Below are positions 13,800 to 27,348 of a stretch of DNA of 64,000 nucleotides, piece by piece (within the stretch, counting starts at the first letter, position 1; each line of letters begins with the position of its first letter). A model generated the notes under the pieces. That model saw only the letters and a program-made list of their open reading frames with translations. It searched no databases and was not told where the DNA came from. The DNA is from Marsupella aquatica. Taxonomy: Eukaryota; Marchantiophyta. The stretch spans positions 30,318,001 through 30,382,000 of the forward strand of contig OZ316891.1 of the NCBI GenBank assembly GCA_973895155.1. Direction: 5' to 3'. Position numbers and translations under genes: made by a program.

Positions 13800-16700
13800 T
13801 CCTTATTCAAACGTCCGTAATACTGGGCAGCGGGCAGCATGGTACAGGGCTAATCAATGATAATCTCATTAATTAGCCTCGATCTTGAGGTTCGTCTCTA
13901 ATATCGGAGAACTTGTTCGCCAATTTATTGTCGGTACCACGAAATTACAGGGGCACCCACCTCCTGAGTCTTGCTTCTGGGCACCAAAAATGGACAATTT
14001 ATGAAGTTATCCTCAAAAGTTACCAAATCTAGGAAAGTGTTCTTAAAGGCACTGGTCTGACTCGAGAATCTGACTTCAATTCTGTGCCATGAATCCACCC
14101 GATGGACAATTCCTTTCAGCCAATTGAGTAGGGCGTCTCAAATTTCTTTGTTTTGCCTCCGGTCTCAGTTTAGGGAGTTTTCCTGGAAAAAAATGGCAGT
14201 CAAGGAAAAACTTGTCTGCACAAGCATTGTCAAAAACCTAAATTGGTACGTGCTTTCAGGCCAAACTCCCACTCGTGGTAATCGTTCACCACCCTCACCA
14301 TGGCCAATTCTGAAGAGCACTGGCATGAATGGAGTCCTAACATCAAATTTGTCCGCCAGTTTTTCTGGCGGACAAGGTGGGTGCCATGAAATTACCAAGG
14401 CACCCACCTCCTGCCCCTTGTCCAAAACCAAAGTGGACAACTATCCACAGAAGTTACCAAATTTATCAATGTTTGAAAAATTACAAAATTATCTGCCCCC
14501 TATTTTTCCAATAGCAAGTGTTCATTAGGACATTTTTTGTAAGGTTTTCTCTTTTTTAGCGAGGTGGCGAATGTCACCTTGCATGAAGGAGAGATGCTAA
14601 GAATGTTCTGATCTAATGTTCTGACCGTTAGATCTCCCTAGAGTTAGGGATAGTTGTCAGATCTGGCTAATAGGGTCTGTGCCTAGGTGGGAGCCATTAC
14701 AAAAAGCCTCACAATTTTTCTGAAAAGTGGCAAAAACTTTTTAGTGAAGTGGAATTTGGCAATTTCGTGCGCCAGAAAGTCTTGTAGTTCACTACCCTGA
14801 CCATCGCCATTTGAAAGCAAAACCAAAGTAAGTACCATCTTGGTTTTTCCCCTTTGTGAAATCAATAGGGTTGTCTTAAATTTGCTCTTTCATTTTTCTC
14901 AGTCAGCCGCTGTAGGAAATATCTATTTGCAACCCTGACTAAAACCCATCTTTTGGGTAAATTTTACCCAAGAGGTTAGAGACGGGTCACAACACCTGCT
15001 TGAGGGTTAACTCAACATCTGAAGAGTGACAACTATTCTCGAAGGGCACCAACACATTTGTGCCAACTTATTTCCAGTGCGAAGCACCGGAGTATTGACC
15101 ACTGAGTTAGTGCTGGTAACATTTTTTGGGACCACAGATTTCTAACCTGTGACCTGGCCTGCAGCATTCCCCTCATGGAAAACCTCCACAGAACAGCTGG
15201 TTTGAGATACCCTTGTAAAGAAACAAGGGACACTTGTATCACCGTCCTGACCATGGCCCTTTGAAAGCAATTAAAGCAAAAACATGTACCCATTATGTTT
15301 TGTTCTTTTGTGAGTCAACATAGAACGACAGACAACTGTTGTCTTGTTGTGAGAAACAAGAAACGTTGGACACATCTTGGCTCCATAGAACAATCAATCA
15401 TATTTTTGTTAACTTTAAATGTTAGGGAAGTTTGGGTGATTTTGAAAATTATGAGGACAATTTGGTGAATTTCACATAGCTATCAATCTGAGGATTTGTT
15501 TGTAAACTTTAAACCTTGATTTGTAAGGATAATCTGCCAAATTTCATGACTAGAAAATACAACTTAGAAGTACTTAAGAGAGCAATGGCACAACAATTTG
15601 TCTTTACAAACAAAGGAGACTGGGCACACCTGCACTCAATCAGAGAGGTATTTCTTGGTAAATTTTAGATTTTAAGGAATTATGGGCTATTTAGAGGATT
15701 TTTGGGGGTGATTTATAGGCAAAGTGAGGGCTCTACACAAACAATAGTGTTGTCTCTCAATGGTGTGTAGGGAGAAACAAAAAGTGTGAATGGAAATTGT
15801 GGGGTGAAATGTCCTCTACAGGAGAAGCTGTCAGGCGAAGCAAATGTCCAAATGAAAGTTATTTACATACACTTTGCATCATAAATGACACAAAATCCAC
15901 TTTCCACCTACCCATGCCCTGAGTAACATACGATCGTTTCTAAAGTACGTGCCTTCCATGATTTTCCCCTTTGAATTTTCAGTCCATTCTTGGAGGAAAG
16001 TATGTCAAGATTTGGATCACCTCTTTAGTAGGACTCTCCTTTACTTTTCTCACATGCTTCAAGAATATTAAGGTCCTATTTCTAGAGCATTAATATGGTG
16101 AATAAAAGCCCCTCAAAACACCAAGCATCCCACAACATCTTGTAAACAGGAAGTTATTATATACTTAATGCCCATTTCACAATATTTCTATTTGTATTTT
16201 CAGGGCATTGTGGAGCATAATGCCCCTGTCAAGATCTGGGTCATCTCTTTAGTAAATTTCTACTCAATTTTTACTAATCAAAGTCTTGGATCCTACTTTT
16301 GGATCATTATAGGTAATAATAACCCCTCAAACTTGAGCTGAAACTCTCAATTTTGGAGACCTTATATCCCAGAATGTTTCCCACACAGGACTTTACTGTT
16401 TTCTAATTTTTTTGGAACTAAATGTTCATTATCCACCAGGAAGACATCCCACAATATGCCTTGTAAATAAAATATTAATATACAGTAAGAATTAAATATA
16501 AATATCGCTCTTATTATCCGGAAGATATTCCATACTCCCCTGTCAACAGGAATTTATTATATACTAAAAAATTCAATAAATAAATAATTATGTTATCCAT
16601 ATTGCCCGGGAGAGAAGTGGCATGACGCGCAGCACTCCCGGGGCCCCGTCGGACATCTTATTGTTGTCCTGAGCTTAGCCCCAAATAATCTGCTCGAAGA

Positions 16701-16940
16701 CCTCGCTTCCTGGCCGCTATTATGACGGCATCAGTCAGGCGGATATGCTTTGCCAAATCCGGGCGGGTGAAGCGGCCCGTGATTTGCCCCGGGGAATATT
16801 ACCGCTGTCCTCCAAAATGGCAGCCCCGCCAACAATAATAATAATATAACTGCGTCAGTGTACTCAAAAACTGGACAATACTGTACTCGAATTCACCGAA
16901 GTACCGAACTGTCCTGTAGACCGTGCGTTCGTACCGCCTG
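13800..16940. other. Gene-free repetitive stretch
   Basis: No supported gene. Segments starting GGGCGTCTCAAA at about 14131 and 17098, each followed by an AAAAAATGGCA tract, show that an old dispersed repeat is present in at least two diverged copies here. GC-rich sequence with CCGGGG motifs sits at 16600-16800. The rest is AT-rich. Confidence 0.5.
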
Positions 16941-16947
16941 CTTCTGG

Positions 16948-17842
16948 GGTCAATCCATCCAACCAGGGTCAATCCATCCAACCAGGGTCAGTCCATCCAA
17001 CCAGGGACCCTCGTTTCGTCCCATAGCAGACTGGCGGTGCCTGGGTCTGTGGAGGGCTTAATTCAATAGGGGAATTATTGGGAACTATATTTGTTAGGGC
17101 GTCTCAAACCTTGGGTATTTGCTTGTGGTCGTATGAAGTTTCTAGAAAAAAATGGCAAACACAAAAATCAGTGACTGGACTGTCAAAAATCCTGCAGCTC
17201 AAAGTTTGGGATCTCATTGTTGTGACAATGACAGCCATCTGGCAAACACCTATCAACATTGCTGATGCATATTCTACCTTGTCTACAACTCACTACCATC
17301 ACCCTCACAATGGGCTATGTTCCAATCCCATCAGAATATGATTTAGACGGCTTCCAGAACTCTCGTTTATTATAATGGCGACACAAACCATTAAGTCCGC
17401 AAAAAAATTGTAGGCCAGAAAGTATCTGTTTCAATCTGCGGTCACAAGTTTTTTGTGTTCATCACTTTAGTTCACGGAAAACTACCTTGACCGTGACCAG
17501 AGGCAAAACTCAGAGGTTTGAGAGGCCCTATGAAGGGGTCTCAAATATGATTTGCAGGCAATCTCAAGACAGTACATACATGGCCAGAAATGTGCAGCCC
17601 TCATAGAGCCTAGCCAGCACACTTGCGTTCTGGGATTTTACTATTCTCGGCTGGCCGGTCCCCCCACAATATCCTGGCTGTTACTCTACCCCCAAATTAT
17701 GAACTCAGAAAATCTAGGCATGAGTCAAACTCACCAGCAGGCCAAATTATAAATTCACAAATAGCAAAAGATCCAAAATTTGAGACCCCCGGTTACAGCC
17801 CTTTACATGTTTTGCCTTAAACCCTGGTTGGATGGATTGACC
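16948..17842. mobile_element. Candidate non-autonomous DNA element with 22-bp inverted ends
   Basis: A 22-bp sequence beginning GGTCAATCCATCCAACCA at 16948 recurs as its exact reverse complement at 17821-17842, so the two ends face each other about 895 bp apart. The left end carries three head-to-tail 19-bp copies of the motif (starting about 16947, 16966 and 16985). No transposase frame is present between the ends. I did not find a clear target-site duplication, so the exact borders and family are uncertain. Confidence 0.45.
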
Positions 17843-17849
17843 ATGGTCA

Positions 17850-19904
17850 GGTGACGGTGGCAGATTGGCGGTGCTATCCGTCTCGATTCTCGAGTCTGTT
17901 ATCCAGATTCTGCTCTGTCGTGAGAGGTTTCGAGGAAGTCAACAGAAAAACCCTGTCGTAATTTATATTATCTAGACCAATTCGATTCCGGGCTTTTCGT
18001 TCCGGTTGATCAGTCTTGCAAGTGAGTATTTCAACACACGACTGTAGTGACTGTAGTGAAGGAAGGAATGTTTTTTCTGTAGAAGTGGTTTGTTTTGATC
18101 GGAGCATTTGGGAATTGTGGGAAGCAGCAAAGCGCATCAATGGTGTTTGGGTCGTTGATCTGAATATGTTTACCGAGATTTCCCATCTGTGGGTTCCCTC
18201 CTTACTTGTGTAATTACTCTGCTTTTTTTGGAAAATTGCATGGAATTGCTTGTCTGTCATCGATCCGCTCTGTCCAATTCGGTGGCTTCTTTTCCGTGCT
18301 TTTGATGGTTTGCCAGATTGATGAAGCCAACTTTTGGCTCTTTACGAGATTTCCAGCTTTCATCTGTCACCTTTCACCTTTTTCCATCGTGCTTTCTGAG
18401 ATCTGAGTCAATGTTTCTCAACGACTTTTGCTGGTGGGCCATAACCTAAAACAGATTAAAAAATTATAGAATAGAGCCAGGGAGGGAAACGGAGAAAATG
18501 TGTGTGTGATCCAAGCATGGGGGAGGAAGGATGTTCCAGAACAGTCTGCGACAGGAAGGATCGAGGACAGTAACAAGCTACGCTGGAAGAGTCTGTTTGT
18601 GCTTTCAGCACGTGAGGATCGAGTGCGTTACAGTGATTTTGATCAAAGGACAAATATGAACATACAACAAAAGGAAAATAACCCAAACAAAGGTCTGTCA
18701 TGTGAGGTTCTGTTTGAAATACAGGAATTCAGGTCTGGGAAGGTGCTGTAGCAGTAACAGCTTGAAACTGCCAGGGAGGGTTTGTGTGCCAGCTGATTTT
18801 TAGTTTATTCAGTTCTCATGGCATCTCTGCCGTAGCTTTCAATCCAAGAGTGCTTTCCATTGTCAAGCACTATTTGATAGTAGTTTGCTCTAATATGAGT
18901 GGGCTTGTAAATTATTTTCCAGATCTGATCTCATATTTGCAGCTATTCGTATCTACTCTACGCACTGGCTGTGGCCCAGCATGGATATGATCCACATTTT
19001 CTATAGCAAATCCCATCTCAATTGTAGATACTAGCTGTGACCCAGCACGGTTACGAATGCATGACAAAGTCCCATTCAGGTAAAAGAAAATTCTGCGACG
19101 ATGATCAAAGTTGTTTTAAGTGTAGTAAATCTTGACCTTTGATTTGAAAATAATTGGTCAATTTTGATTTCTCTTTCTCGTTGTCTTTTCGCATTTCTTG
19201 TCAACATAAGATGAAGGCCATATTTTGATGTTTCTTCGTCATATGCCCTTGCTATTTTGCGTTGCTAACCATCTGTGTCTACACACTACAGTATCCAATC
19301 CCGCGATCGTCTGTTAACGAATTGACAGCTAGGCAGGAAGAAACCCTGGTCAATCGTTGACAATTTGTTTTGTCGTCACCCTTCGATCAGCCAAAAACAC
19401 CTCCCTGCCCGCCTGAGCTAATCGTGCCCGGCAGGGGCATTGGGCTCGTTTCCCTACAGCACAGTAAGGTCCTTGAAATTAGACATTACGGTACAGTAAG
19501 ATACCTTCACTACTACGAAGTCCATTCCTGAGTTCGGACAACAGTCCTTTCATTAATTGATAAAATCGCCAAGATTACCATGATGATGCCGACGACATTT
19601 AAGCGAGATCTTGCTTAGCAATTCGTGATAATTTGTGTGATAAGCACAATACCAGATTGCAAACCAAACACATTGGCAACTGACGCTTATCAACTTCCCA
19701 AACCTTGAGCATTGTAGTTGGTAGACATCAGAGTGCTCAATTAACTCCTCTTGGCTGCACTAGCTTCCTGATCGATGATTGCTGGTATGATATTAGTCTC
19801 GTCCAATGTTCGTTGGAAACAAACAATGGTTGAGGCAGATTTGAACGATGTGCAAATGTACAACCATTACAGAGAATGGAAGTATAGAATTGAATTGGAG
19901 AGAT
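17850..19904. other. Gene-free stretch
   Basis: No exon supported. Frames are short and lack recognisable motifs. I see nothing else in it. Confidence 0.5.
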
Positions 19905-19976
19905 GAGGAGAGGAGAGGAGAGGAGAGGAGAGGAGAGGAGAGGAGAGGAGAGGAGAGGAGAGGAGAGGAGAGGAGA
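19905..19976. repeat. (GAGGA)n microsatellite
   Basis: About fourteen uninterrupted copies of the pentamer GAGGA on the plus strand. It creates artefactual open frames on both strands and is likely length-polymorphic. Confidence 0.97.
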
Positions 19977-19979
19977 CGT

Positions 19980-22900
19980 CCACTGTCCTGTCCCTAGCGC
20001 GCAATCGATCTCTCGCCCCATTCTTGCTCTTCATCTTCTCATAGGTCTATCGAACGAATACACTTCATCTTGTTCTGCTCATACATAGTGTTTTTCCGAG
20101 CGGATCACCTCACATAGATCATCAGATTGTGGATCTCCGTTGCATTAAACTATGGGAATGCTTCATGATCGAAAGCACCCCTCTCCCTGATCTTCCCTGA
20201 TTTGAGTTGATCTAGTTTCGAGCAATGGAGTTCCAAGTGAGACTGAAGGCATGATTGCTTCAGGTTGACCAGATCTGGAGATAAAGTGGCATGGTTGAAA
20301 CAATGCACTAATAAAACATGTTTTTCAAATTCTACTTCCAGGTGTAAACACCACCACAACTAAATTGAGTTCAGACATTGCATCTCAAACATCCCAAATT
20401 GAACTCCTCGATTTTAATGACCGGAAGAATTCCTACATCCAAATTTGAGGGACTGTAGACTAGAGAATATCTTCATCAGACGTCATTCCTTGTGTTCAAT
20501 GCTCGAGGAAGCAGACCTCTGGCAAGGACAGACCAGAATGGTGCAGCCATGACCTTGTACAAATAGCATTGAATGGAAGACCTTGGCGTTAAGTTAAATG
20601 GTCTGTCTAAATTCCGTCTTTAATTCTTGTTGTGCTCTACCGCCCGAGCTTGAATTAATCTTCTAGACGTGGCCCCAAGTCTTGCGCTTTTGTCCCTATG
20701 CCTGCTTTGCAGTGTGTGCATGATATAACCCAAAGTAAAGGTCTTGTATCGTTGAGGATTGCTCTCATCAATGAGCAGTTCCCCATCATATTCAAGAAAC
20801 AAACAACTAAACGACGGTGTATTCGTTTGTTGACCACCGCGGTACAACGCACTCCTGCATTAGCGTTGGTTTATGCAACCCGTAGCATGATATGAGCAAA
20901 CTTTCCCAGTCAGTTTGCATACGATGACCACACAGACAGACCCGGAGCGAGTGGCATAAATCAAAAGCCTGGACATGTGTTTGATTTCTAAGGAGAATCC
21001 AAACCCAACGAGTTGATGAATGGATCCATCACAAACATTTCGTATACCGTGCTATTATGACCGTACCTCTTTTTAAACAAATTCAGGAGATAGTGTTGGA
21101 ACTTCTGAACGGACTACTACGATTAAGCCAGATTTCTGTAGCTAACGATTAGTTATGTTCCTCTTAAGACTGGCAGACGGATAAAGAATCATTTATCTTC
21201 TCTCCTGTTCCCATCCCTGTGTCAAAAAAAATAAAATTCACCCGGCTGTAGTTTATGATACAAAAATGCACAGCGCATTGATTCCAGCTTCAGATGTTCC
21301 TGCAATGGTCTCATTTCCCATGGGTGCTGAAAACTCCTCTCGTGGGGGCAAGCAGCCCGTTTAAAAGGGTTCGAATCTATCGAACAACTCATGAGGGAGT
21401 CGATATCTAGCATGAGTCCGGATCTGAGAAAGAGTCGGTTTCTTTGAGTCCCAAATACGCCGATGAGTAGATCAAGTTTTCTTCGCCTCGAACTTTTCAA
21501 AGCAATGAACGACCCAAAGAAACAACAGGCAGAAAGTGGAAAGAGGAAAGACCAAGGCGATAGAAACAAGAGAAGGCATCTGATCGACGAAGGCTAGGTG
21601 CACACGTAACGAACTAAACATAAAAACCTATGCAGAACTGGCTACGAAAAGTACCTTCACTAGATTTAGTTTTTAGCCTAAGGATCTCTGATGCAAGATT
21701 CTTCGCAAGGACAAGACGCTCCCCCCAGAATGTTAACACAGCCTGGTAGTCTTGTACACTGTTAGATAAATTGGAGTTAGGTTCAATGAATGCCTTTCGA
21801 GGGCAAACAGGACCTCAGTGACATGATCGCCAAAGACCTTTCTTCTCAAGAACTTAACATGGAATTCAACTCACCGTAGCTCAAGACTTGACATCCCAAG
21901 AGTTGTCAAGGAGCAACTATCACGCCTGATACCATAGCTCTCCTTCATTCTTCAACTAAGATATTCCCTCTTTTGTAGAGGACAGATGGGAACATGTTTG
22001 CGTCAATTATTCACGGCAATGGCACAAAAGACGGAACGTCTTCAACGGGTAGAGACTTGCATGCAAAGGAAAGTCCTCACTATGCTGACAACAAGGGCCC
22101 TTCATGAGCCTGATACGAATCCATTGACCATCTTTTTCTAGTTGTTATCGTCCAACTTTGTCGTGCAGCAATGATATTAAAGACAATTCTAGAGTAGTCT
22201 AATGAGGCACCACAATTACTCACACAGGTGGCGCGAGCTTTTACTTGTTGAAATTACTTTGAAACTTTTTGAACTAAATTTTGAGGTCAGGAAGAGTAAC
22301 TTCAGCCCTAGGTTTCTATATCAAGGGACAACAATGGCAGCTTGCCGCAGAACAGGATGGGTTGTTGAGTTGGACCAAAACCTTCAATGCCAGTCTGCCA
22401 TCTCTTCTCGAAACCAGTTACAATCATAAATTTAGATCGCTTGTTCTGGCTGTAGTTTGTCAATGCTAAAGTAACTGCGCAGCTCATTCTGGAGGTATTG
22501 GATGGTAATGACTGCAATCTAATTTCTGGTGAGTAGACAGGTCAGGGGAGCTGCGTTTGAATCCATACTGCTGCCATGTAGGCCAACTTTGTGCATGCCA
22601 ACTGACCACCGACAAAATTTTGTTTCTTCTCAGCGGTCCTGCAGAGCTTGGTACATCAGTCCATTGGAGGCCCATCAATTGGGACGGGTGTCAGGACTTG
22701 ATCAAATCCCACTCGTGTAGCTGAGATTCGCTGAATTGAGCACACTGCTTACAGTCTGTAGCAGACTGTATGGATTGCCAAGTAGAGTCAGTAGCCCAAC
22801 AGATACCAAAGAACTATTTTGCAGCCCAATAATTGTACCTACATCTGCTATTTGAAGGGATCTTTTCTGTTCCATGTATCACGAGAAAGCTGAGCAATTG

Positions 22901-23290
22901 CTTAGTAGCTTCAGTAGATGGTGAGCTTTTACACAAATTAGGATTGTCCCACTCGTTTGTCTGAGTCTACTCTAGCGTCCACCTCCTGGGTGGATAATCT
23001 GGATAATCTGGCCTCCTTACCAATGGACCCTAGAATCCAACGCATGGTGAAGTGTATAGTCTTCATGAATGCGTCGCGATTCTTTGGAAGCACTTGACAT
23101 ACCGTAACGTTGAGCAAAATATTTGGACAGTTTCGTGTTCATGCAAATGTAGAGAAAGGACTTGGTGGGGCTACCCTTTCAATAACTGATAGAGGACTCA
23201 TCAATAAGGAAGGGGCTGCCCTTTCAACTCCTGCACATTTGCAATCTCGTTGTTGCCCCAATCACTATTTCGGTGCAATTGAGAGCTTGT
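19980..23290. other. Gene-free stretch
   Basis: No supported gene. Short frames only, none longer than about 115 codons and none with recognisable domains. The right end should include the 3' UTR of the zinc-finger gene. Confidence 0.5.
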
Positions 23291-23299
23291 GGAGACAAA

Positions 23300-23998
23300 C
23301 TATATGATTTTGCCACGTATTTGAGACGGATAATCAGCCGACGGTACTTCTTGCTTAGCTGCTGCTCCTGTAGAAGATTGGCCCTTGTTAACAGATCTTT
23401 CCTGCATTTCCGCATTTGTCATCGATCTATCCTCAGCATCCTTTGTCATCACTTCTAGCCTTGAGAGGTTCTCTGGTAAAGAGTACCTCCTTTCAGACCC
23501 ATTTCCTAGGGTTGCAGATTCCGAGGAGGACGATGAGGAAGACCTTCCACTAACACCATCTTTGACCGCTTGTGAGATCATCACGAGGCTTGAGCCTCTT
23601 CCTCTTAGCTTCCTGGGGACGGCTGCGGATTCTGCCTGTTCGTGCTGCTGCGAAGTCGATGCTGTTGTGCTCTCTCTCTGCCGAGTTATCGATGGCAGCA
23701 GCGCTCTACCGTTTTGAAGGCCACCTTCGTAACCATAACTACTTGTCCACCATTTACCATAGCCTTTCCCAGGGGGTGCTTTGGAGCTGAGCCCACCCTC
23801 CCATTTGAGAATGGAACTCTGGGGTTGTGTTCGGGGATCAGAATCTCCCGAGAAACAGCCTGCGTGATAGAACAACCTGATCTTGCGACCGTCTCGTACA
23901 TAAATGGGAGTGTTGACGTAGATTGTGCCTCGGCATTCCCGACATGTATGGCCTGTGTGATTCGCTACGCCCGAAGAGACAGTCCAGTAATCTCCCAT
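23300..23998 (-). CDS. Zinc-finger protein with PARP-like C-x2-C...H-x2-C motif
   Basis: An intronless frame of 232 aa from the ATG at 23998 (context ATCATGG) to TAG. The frame stays open for about 75 bases further upstream, but without another ATG. Residues 1-60 hold C19-x2-C22 and H45-x2-C48 around YVRDGRKIRLFYHAGCFSGD, then a DPRTQ segment. This arrangement resembles PARP-type DNA-break-sensing zinc fingers, but the C22-H45 gap is shorter than the usual 28-30 residues. The middle (60-95) is Gly/Trp/Tyr-rich. The C-terminal half is polar, with an S-rich run, and looks disordered. I believe plants have conserved proteins of this type but cannot name the family; no catalytic domain is visible. 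An upstream untranslated or coding exon cannot be excluded. Confidence 0.7.
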   Translation of the reverse strand: MGDYWTVSSGVANHTGHTCRECRGTIYVNTPIYVRDGRKIRLFYHAGCFSGDSDPRTQPQSSILKWEGGLSSKAPPGKGYGKWWTSSYGYEGGLQNGRALLPSITRQRESTTASTSQQHEQAESAAVPRKLRGRGSSLVMISQAVKDGVSGRSSSSSSSESATLGNGSERRYSLPENLSRLEVMTKDAEDRSMTNAEMQERSVNKGQSSTGAAAKQEVPSADYPSQIRGKII

Positions 23999-24061
23999 GA
24001 TGGCATGATAGATTGATTCGAGGCCTCCAATGAGAAGTTGCTTATGAAGATGCTCAAACAA

Positions 24062-25332
24062 AGGCCCTCCCAGTCACTCATTCGATTAAAATGAACCACA
24101 TCATTGTCCAATAAATCTGCTATGGAAGTGCATTGGAGCATTTCGGAGACAGTTCGGGGAAGAAGGAATAAATTTGTAGTCCACCGTGACCTAAAGCTGA
24201 CATGGGACGAAATTGTACGATTCTACTAGAACATTTGGATCTTCACTGCTACCCAAAATGGGCTATAGGACCTAGTGTAAGATGACTACGAGGCGGTAGA
24301 AAATGATTGAATGACTCGTAGTCCATTGGGGTCAAACTGGGACCAAAATCTGGCAATGATTGTTGGGAGATCAAGTATGAGGCAATGATATGTCAGTACA
24401 TTGGGACCTGAATCGTCCATTGGATCAATCAATTCAAGAGAAAGATGTCACAGACTAAAAAATTGTGAGCAACGAGTATAGAATGTGGACAGGAGTGTGG
24501 GAGACTCAGTAGACATCAGAAGTATAATCTTTGGATTGGACTACATGTCTAATTATGAACTGACAAGCTGAATCTAAAACAATTTGCCTAACGAATGAAT
24601 CACCTCACAAATGACACAAATGACGTAGTGGCCCTAGCTGCGCCAGAGGGGATTTAATGACTATCTCCCAACGTTGGCGATTGAAAGTTCCAACGAAAGA
24701 TGTCCGGTCAAAGACTAGTCAATTTTGAACATTGTCGCCAACACCTCGCTTCATTTGCGCCACTCTGTGCAAATAAAGCAGAGGTGTCGAAGAAGATGTA
24801 ATAACAGACCACAAGCATGAAAAGAACACATATGAGCCAGAGGAGTAGTATTCTTAGGTTTTCGAAAGCGAAGAGAGTTTGACGAGAATGTACCTCAAAG
24901 CAGTTAGTCCGCAAGTTCACACGCAACCCCTCCAATTGTCCTGGAAAAGCCCAAATTGAATACGGCTCTAGGGTCCTCATTTGGGGCCATTTTCAGACCT
25001 GATTTCTCTGTTGTATCCTGTGATGGATTTGGAGTGACGCACCTGTTCAAACGAGAAATTCGGAGATTGCTGAAGTTCATGCCTTTCCTTCCCTTCCCGC
25101 CGTCAGACTCGCGCCCCTGAGCTCATCTGACTCAACCTTTCACAATTTGTTTCGGAGTTGATGGATTCATCACCCTCACCCAGTCCTTTTGCCTCTCTCC
25201 TATTGAATTGTTCCGCCCACCACTGAATTTGCCGACAAAAGGAGACGGACAGATAGATTGTGAGGTTTGATCGAGCAATCTACTTTGTCCGCTGCAACAG
25301 AGCACCCAGCCAGCCAAAAACAACACTGAAAC
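24062..25332. other. Intergenic region between divergently transcribed genes
   Basis: The zinc-finger gene reads leftwards and the acidic coiled-coil gene reads rightwards, so this 1.3 kb should contain both promoters. No coding exon or recognisable promoter element can be supported by eye. Confidence 0.5.
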
Positions 25333-26764
25333 ATGGCGGACGAGACCGATGACGATGATCTGTCGCAAATGGACGGGGAGACAGATGCGGGTGACGGGAC
25401 TGAAGCCGGAACGGAAGGAGATGAAGGATTCGAGGGGCTCGAGAAGGTTTACATCTAATCCGATACCGCCGCCATTGCTGTATCGCTAAACATGGCAAAT
25501 TAATTAAAATCTTGCAGCTGTTGGTGCATTGTGAGTTCATGGTCTCGAGTTGCTGGCCTTGTTTGACGAGTGGAACTTCATTCAACTCCAGATGGACATG
25601 AATTCTCCCCAATATACAGGAGGGATCTCAATCCAGTGGATCAATCTTAAGAACACTGACCAATTCACAAGTGCATTGCATCATTGTCTTCTTTGTCTTC
25701 AAGCTAAGGATTCTCATGGAACTTGCTCTAGAGCACTGAATGCTGTGTTGACACAGGGAGTTGTGGTCAACCATGATTGGGAATAGTAAAGCAGACTAGT
25801 CGATCGTACCACAATTATACAAACCATTGTTTTCATGCATAGGGTAGGAGCATGATGCCAATTGTAAGCTTTCATCCTTAGACAGTTTTGTAACTTCAGC
25901 GCTTGGCCCAGTTTATTAGTTTCCCTCTTAGCATCTATCGACAATTGGTCTCTAGAGGATGCAATTGCATTGAATCGTACACGGATGATCGGTTTTGTTC
26001 TTCCGAATTATCGTTTTCTGCAGTGGGTTTGTGCTACCTCTATTGACTGAATCTTATGGACTTAGTCTTTTGAAGTGTATAGGTTTCCTTGTGGAATCTA
26101 TCTGCAGTTAGTTATGGTTAGCTCTAATGGATTGCATTGCACCGACTCGCTACTAGGTTATTGGTTCCGTCTTGGAATATAAGTACATATTGAATTGGTA
26201 GTGTCAGCTCGAGAGGATTGCACTGTACTGACCCTTTTGCAGTTTATTAGTTTGCTCTGGGGATCCGATTTGCAGCTACGAAGTTCCAGTTGTAAGAGGA
26301 TTACAGCGTTGGACACCTAACCGAGTACCTTAATTGTTGGGTCTTCCTGTGTTGAAGTTCATTTCCCGTAAGTATTAAGGAAACTGATGATTGTCTGTTG
26401 GCACGCTGCCGTGATCTTGCACATGGAATGGTAGAAAGAAGCCCCGCCCCCACCTCCAACAGAGCTCCACAATTCCGTCCTGTTCATGGCCAAATACTTG
26501 GACCAAAAGCTGGACAAACTGTTTGCGGCAACAGAGAAGATCAACACGGACATGGCCGAGATGGAGAAGCGGATCATGACCACATTCGAAAACACTATGA
26601 AGATAGAGCATGATGCCGTTTTCTTGAAGATCATTGCGATCGAGAATTTGTTGGATGCGCAGGGGAAAATGATTCGCGACGGAGACAAAAAGTCTTCGCA
26701 ACAGGCGAATCAGCTGGATGAGTTGCAGAACCAAGTGGGGATTATTTCCTTTAGATTGCACTGA
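25333..26764 (+). CDS. Small acidic coiled-coil protein, two exons (unknown function)
   Basis: Exon 1 is 25333-25446: ATG in strong context AACATGGCG, 38 codons rich in Asp/Glu/Gly. It ends GAGAAG before GT. Exon 2 is 26435-26764, after an acceptor ...GGTAG, in matching phase. The joined product is 147 aa. Residues 1-38 are acidic, followed by KEAPPPPPTELHNS. From about residue 56 there is an amphipathic helix-forming region (AKYLDQKLDKLF...) with heptad-like hydrophobics up to LDELQNQ, consistent with a coiled coil. I do not recognise the family. The acceptor lacks a strong pyrimidine tract, so the intron is inferred from phase and continuity. A further acidic exon at 27349-27492 may be spliced on from an internal donor at 26735. 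Confidence 0.55.
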
Positions 26765-27348
26765 CTGACCTGACCCATCCTTCTAGTCAAGGCACCATTC
26801 TCATCTCTCTTTGATTTTCCTCCTAGCTAGTCCATCATCGTCCAGTTGATTTGTCGTGCATTCCGCACTCGATTACATCCTCACTGGGTTGAAGGCATCC
26901 AATCATCTCAAAAAGTCCGACACTGCCTCCTCAACCACCTCTCGATCCCTCATTTCAGTTGATCCGTACTCAATTCTATCTGAGTCTGAAATTATTTTGG
27001 GTCACTACGATGTAATCATGTCAGGTCTCTCCGTATTCTTGTAGTGAAGGCAACAAATCCATCTAGGAGCTAGCTTCAATCTCTATCTAGGCTTCACGAA
27101 ATTCGAGCTCTAATTCAATTCCCTGAGCCACAAGCTCTGCTGAGGCTGAGTCTAGGTCCAGTTCCACTGAATTCATGGATGTAAACGCTCGGCGATGATG
27201 CATTTCACCATTGATACTCTTTCGTCGAAATGTTGATCTAGAAATAATAAGAATCCTGAACAAGAAATGAGTGGAGAGCAAAGAAAAGCATTGAAACCTT
27301 GAGGTCACTCTCAAACTGTCTCTCCAAATTGTATGTGGGATGTGATAG

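Noticed and set aside
15060-15170. Possible tRNA-like segment (CCACTGAGTTAGTGCTGGTAAC and AACCTGTGACCT)
   Set aside because: The B-box match is poor and arms do not pair; not enough to call a SINE.
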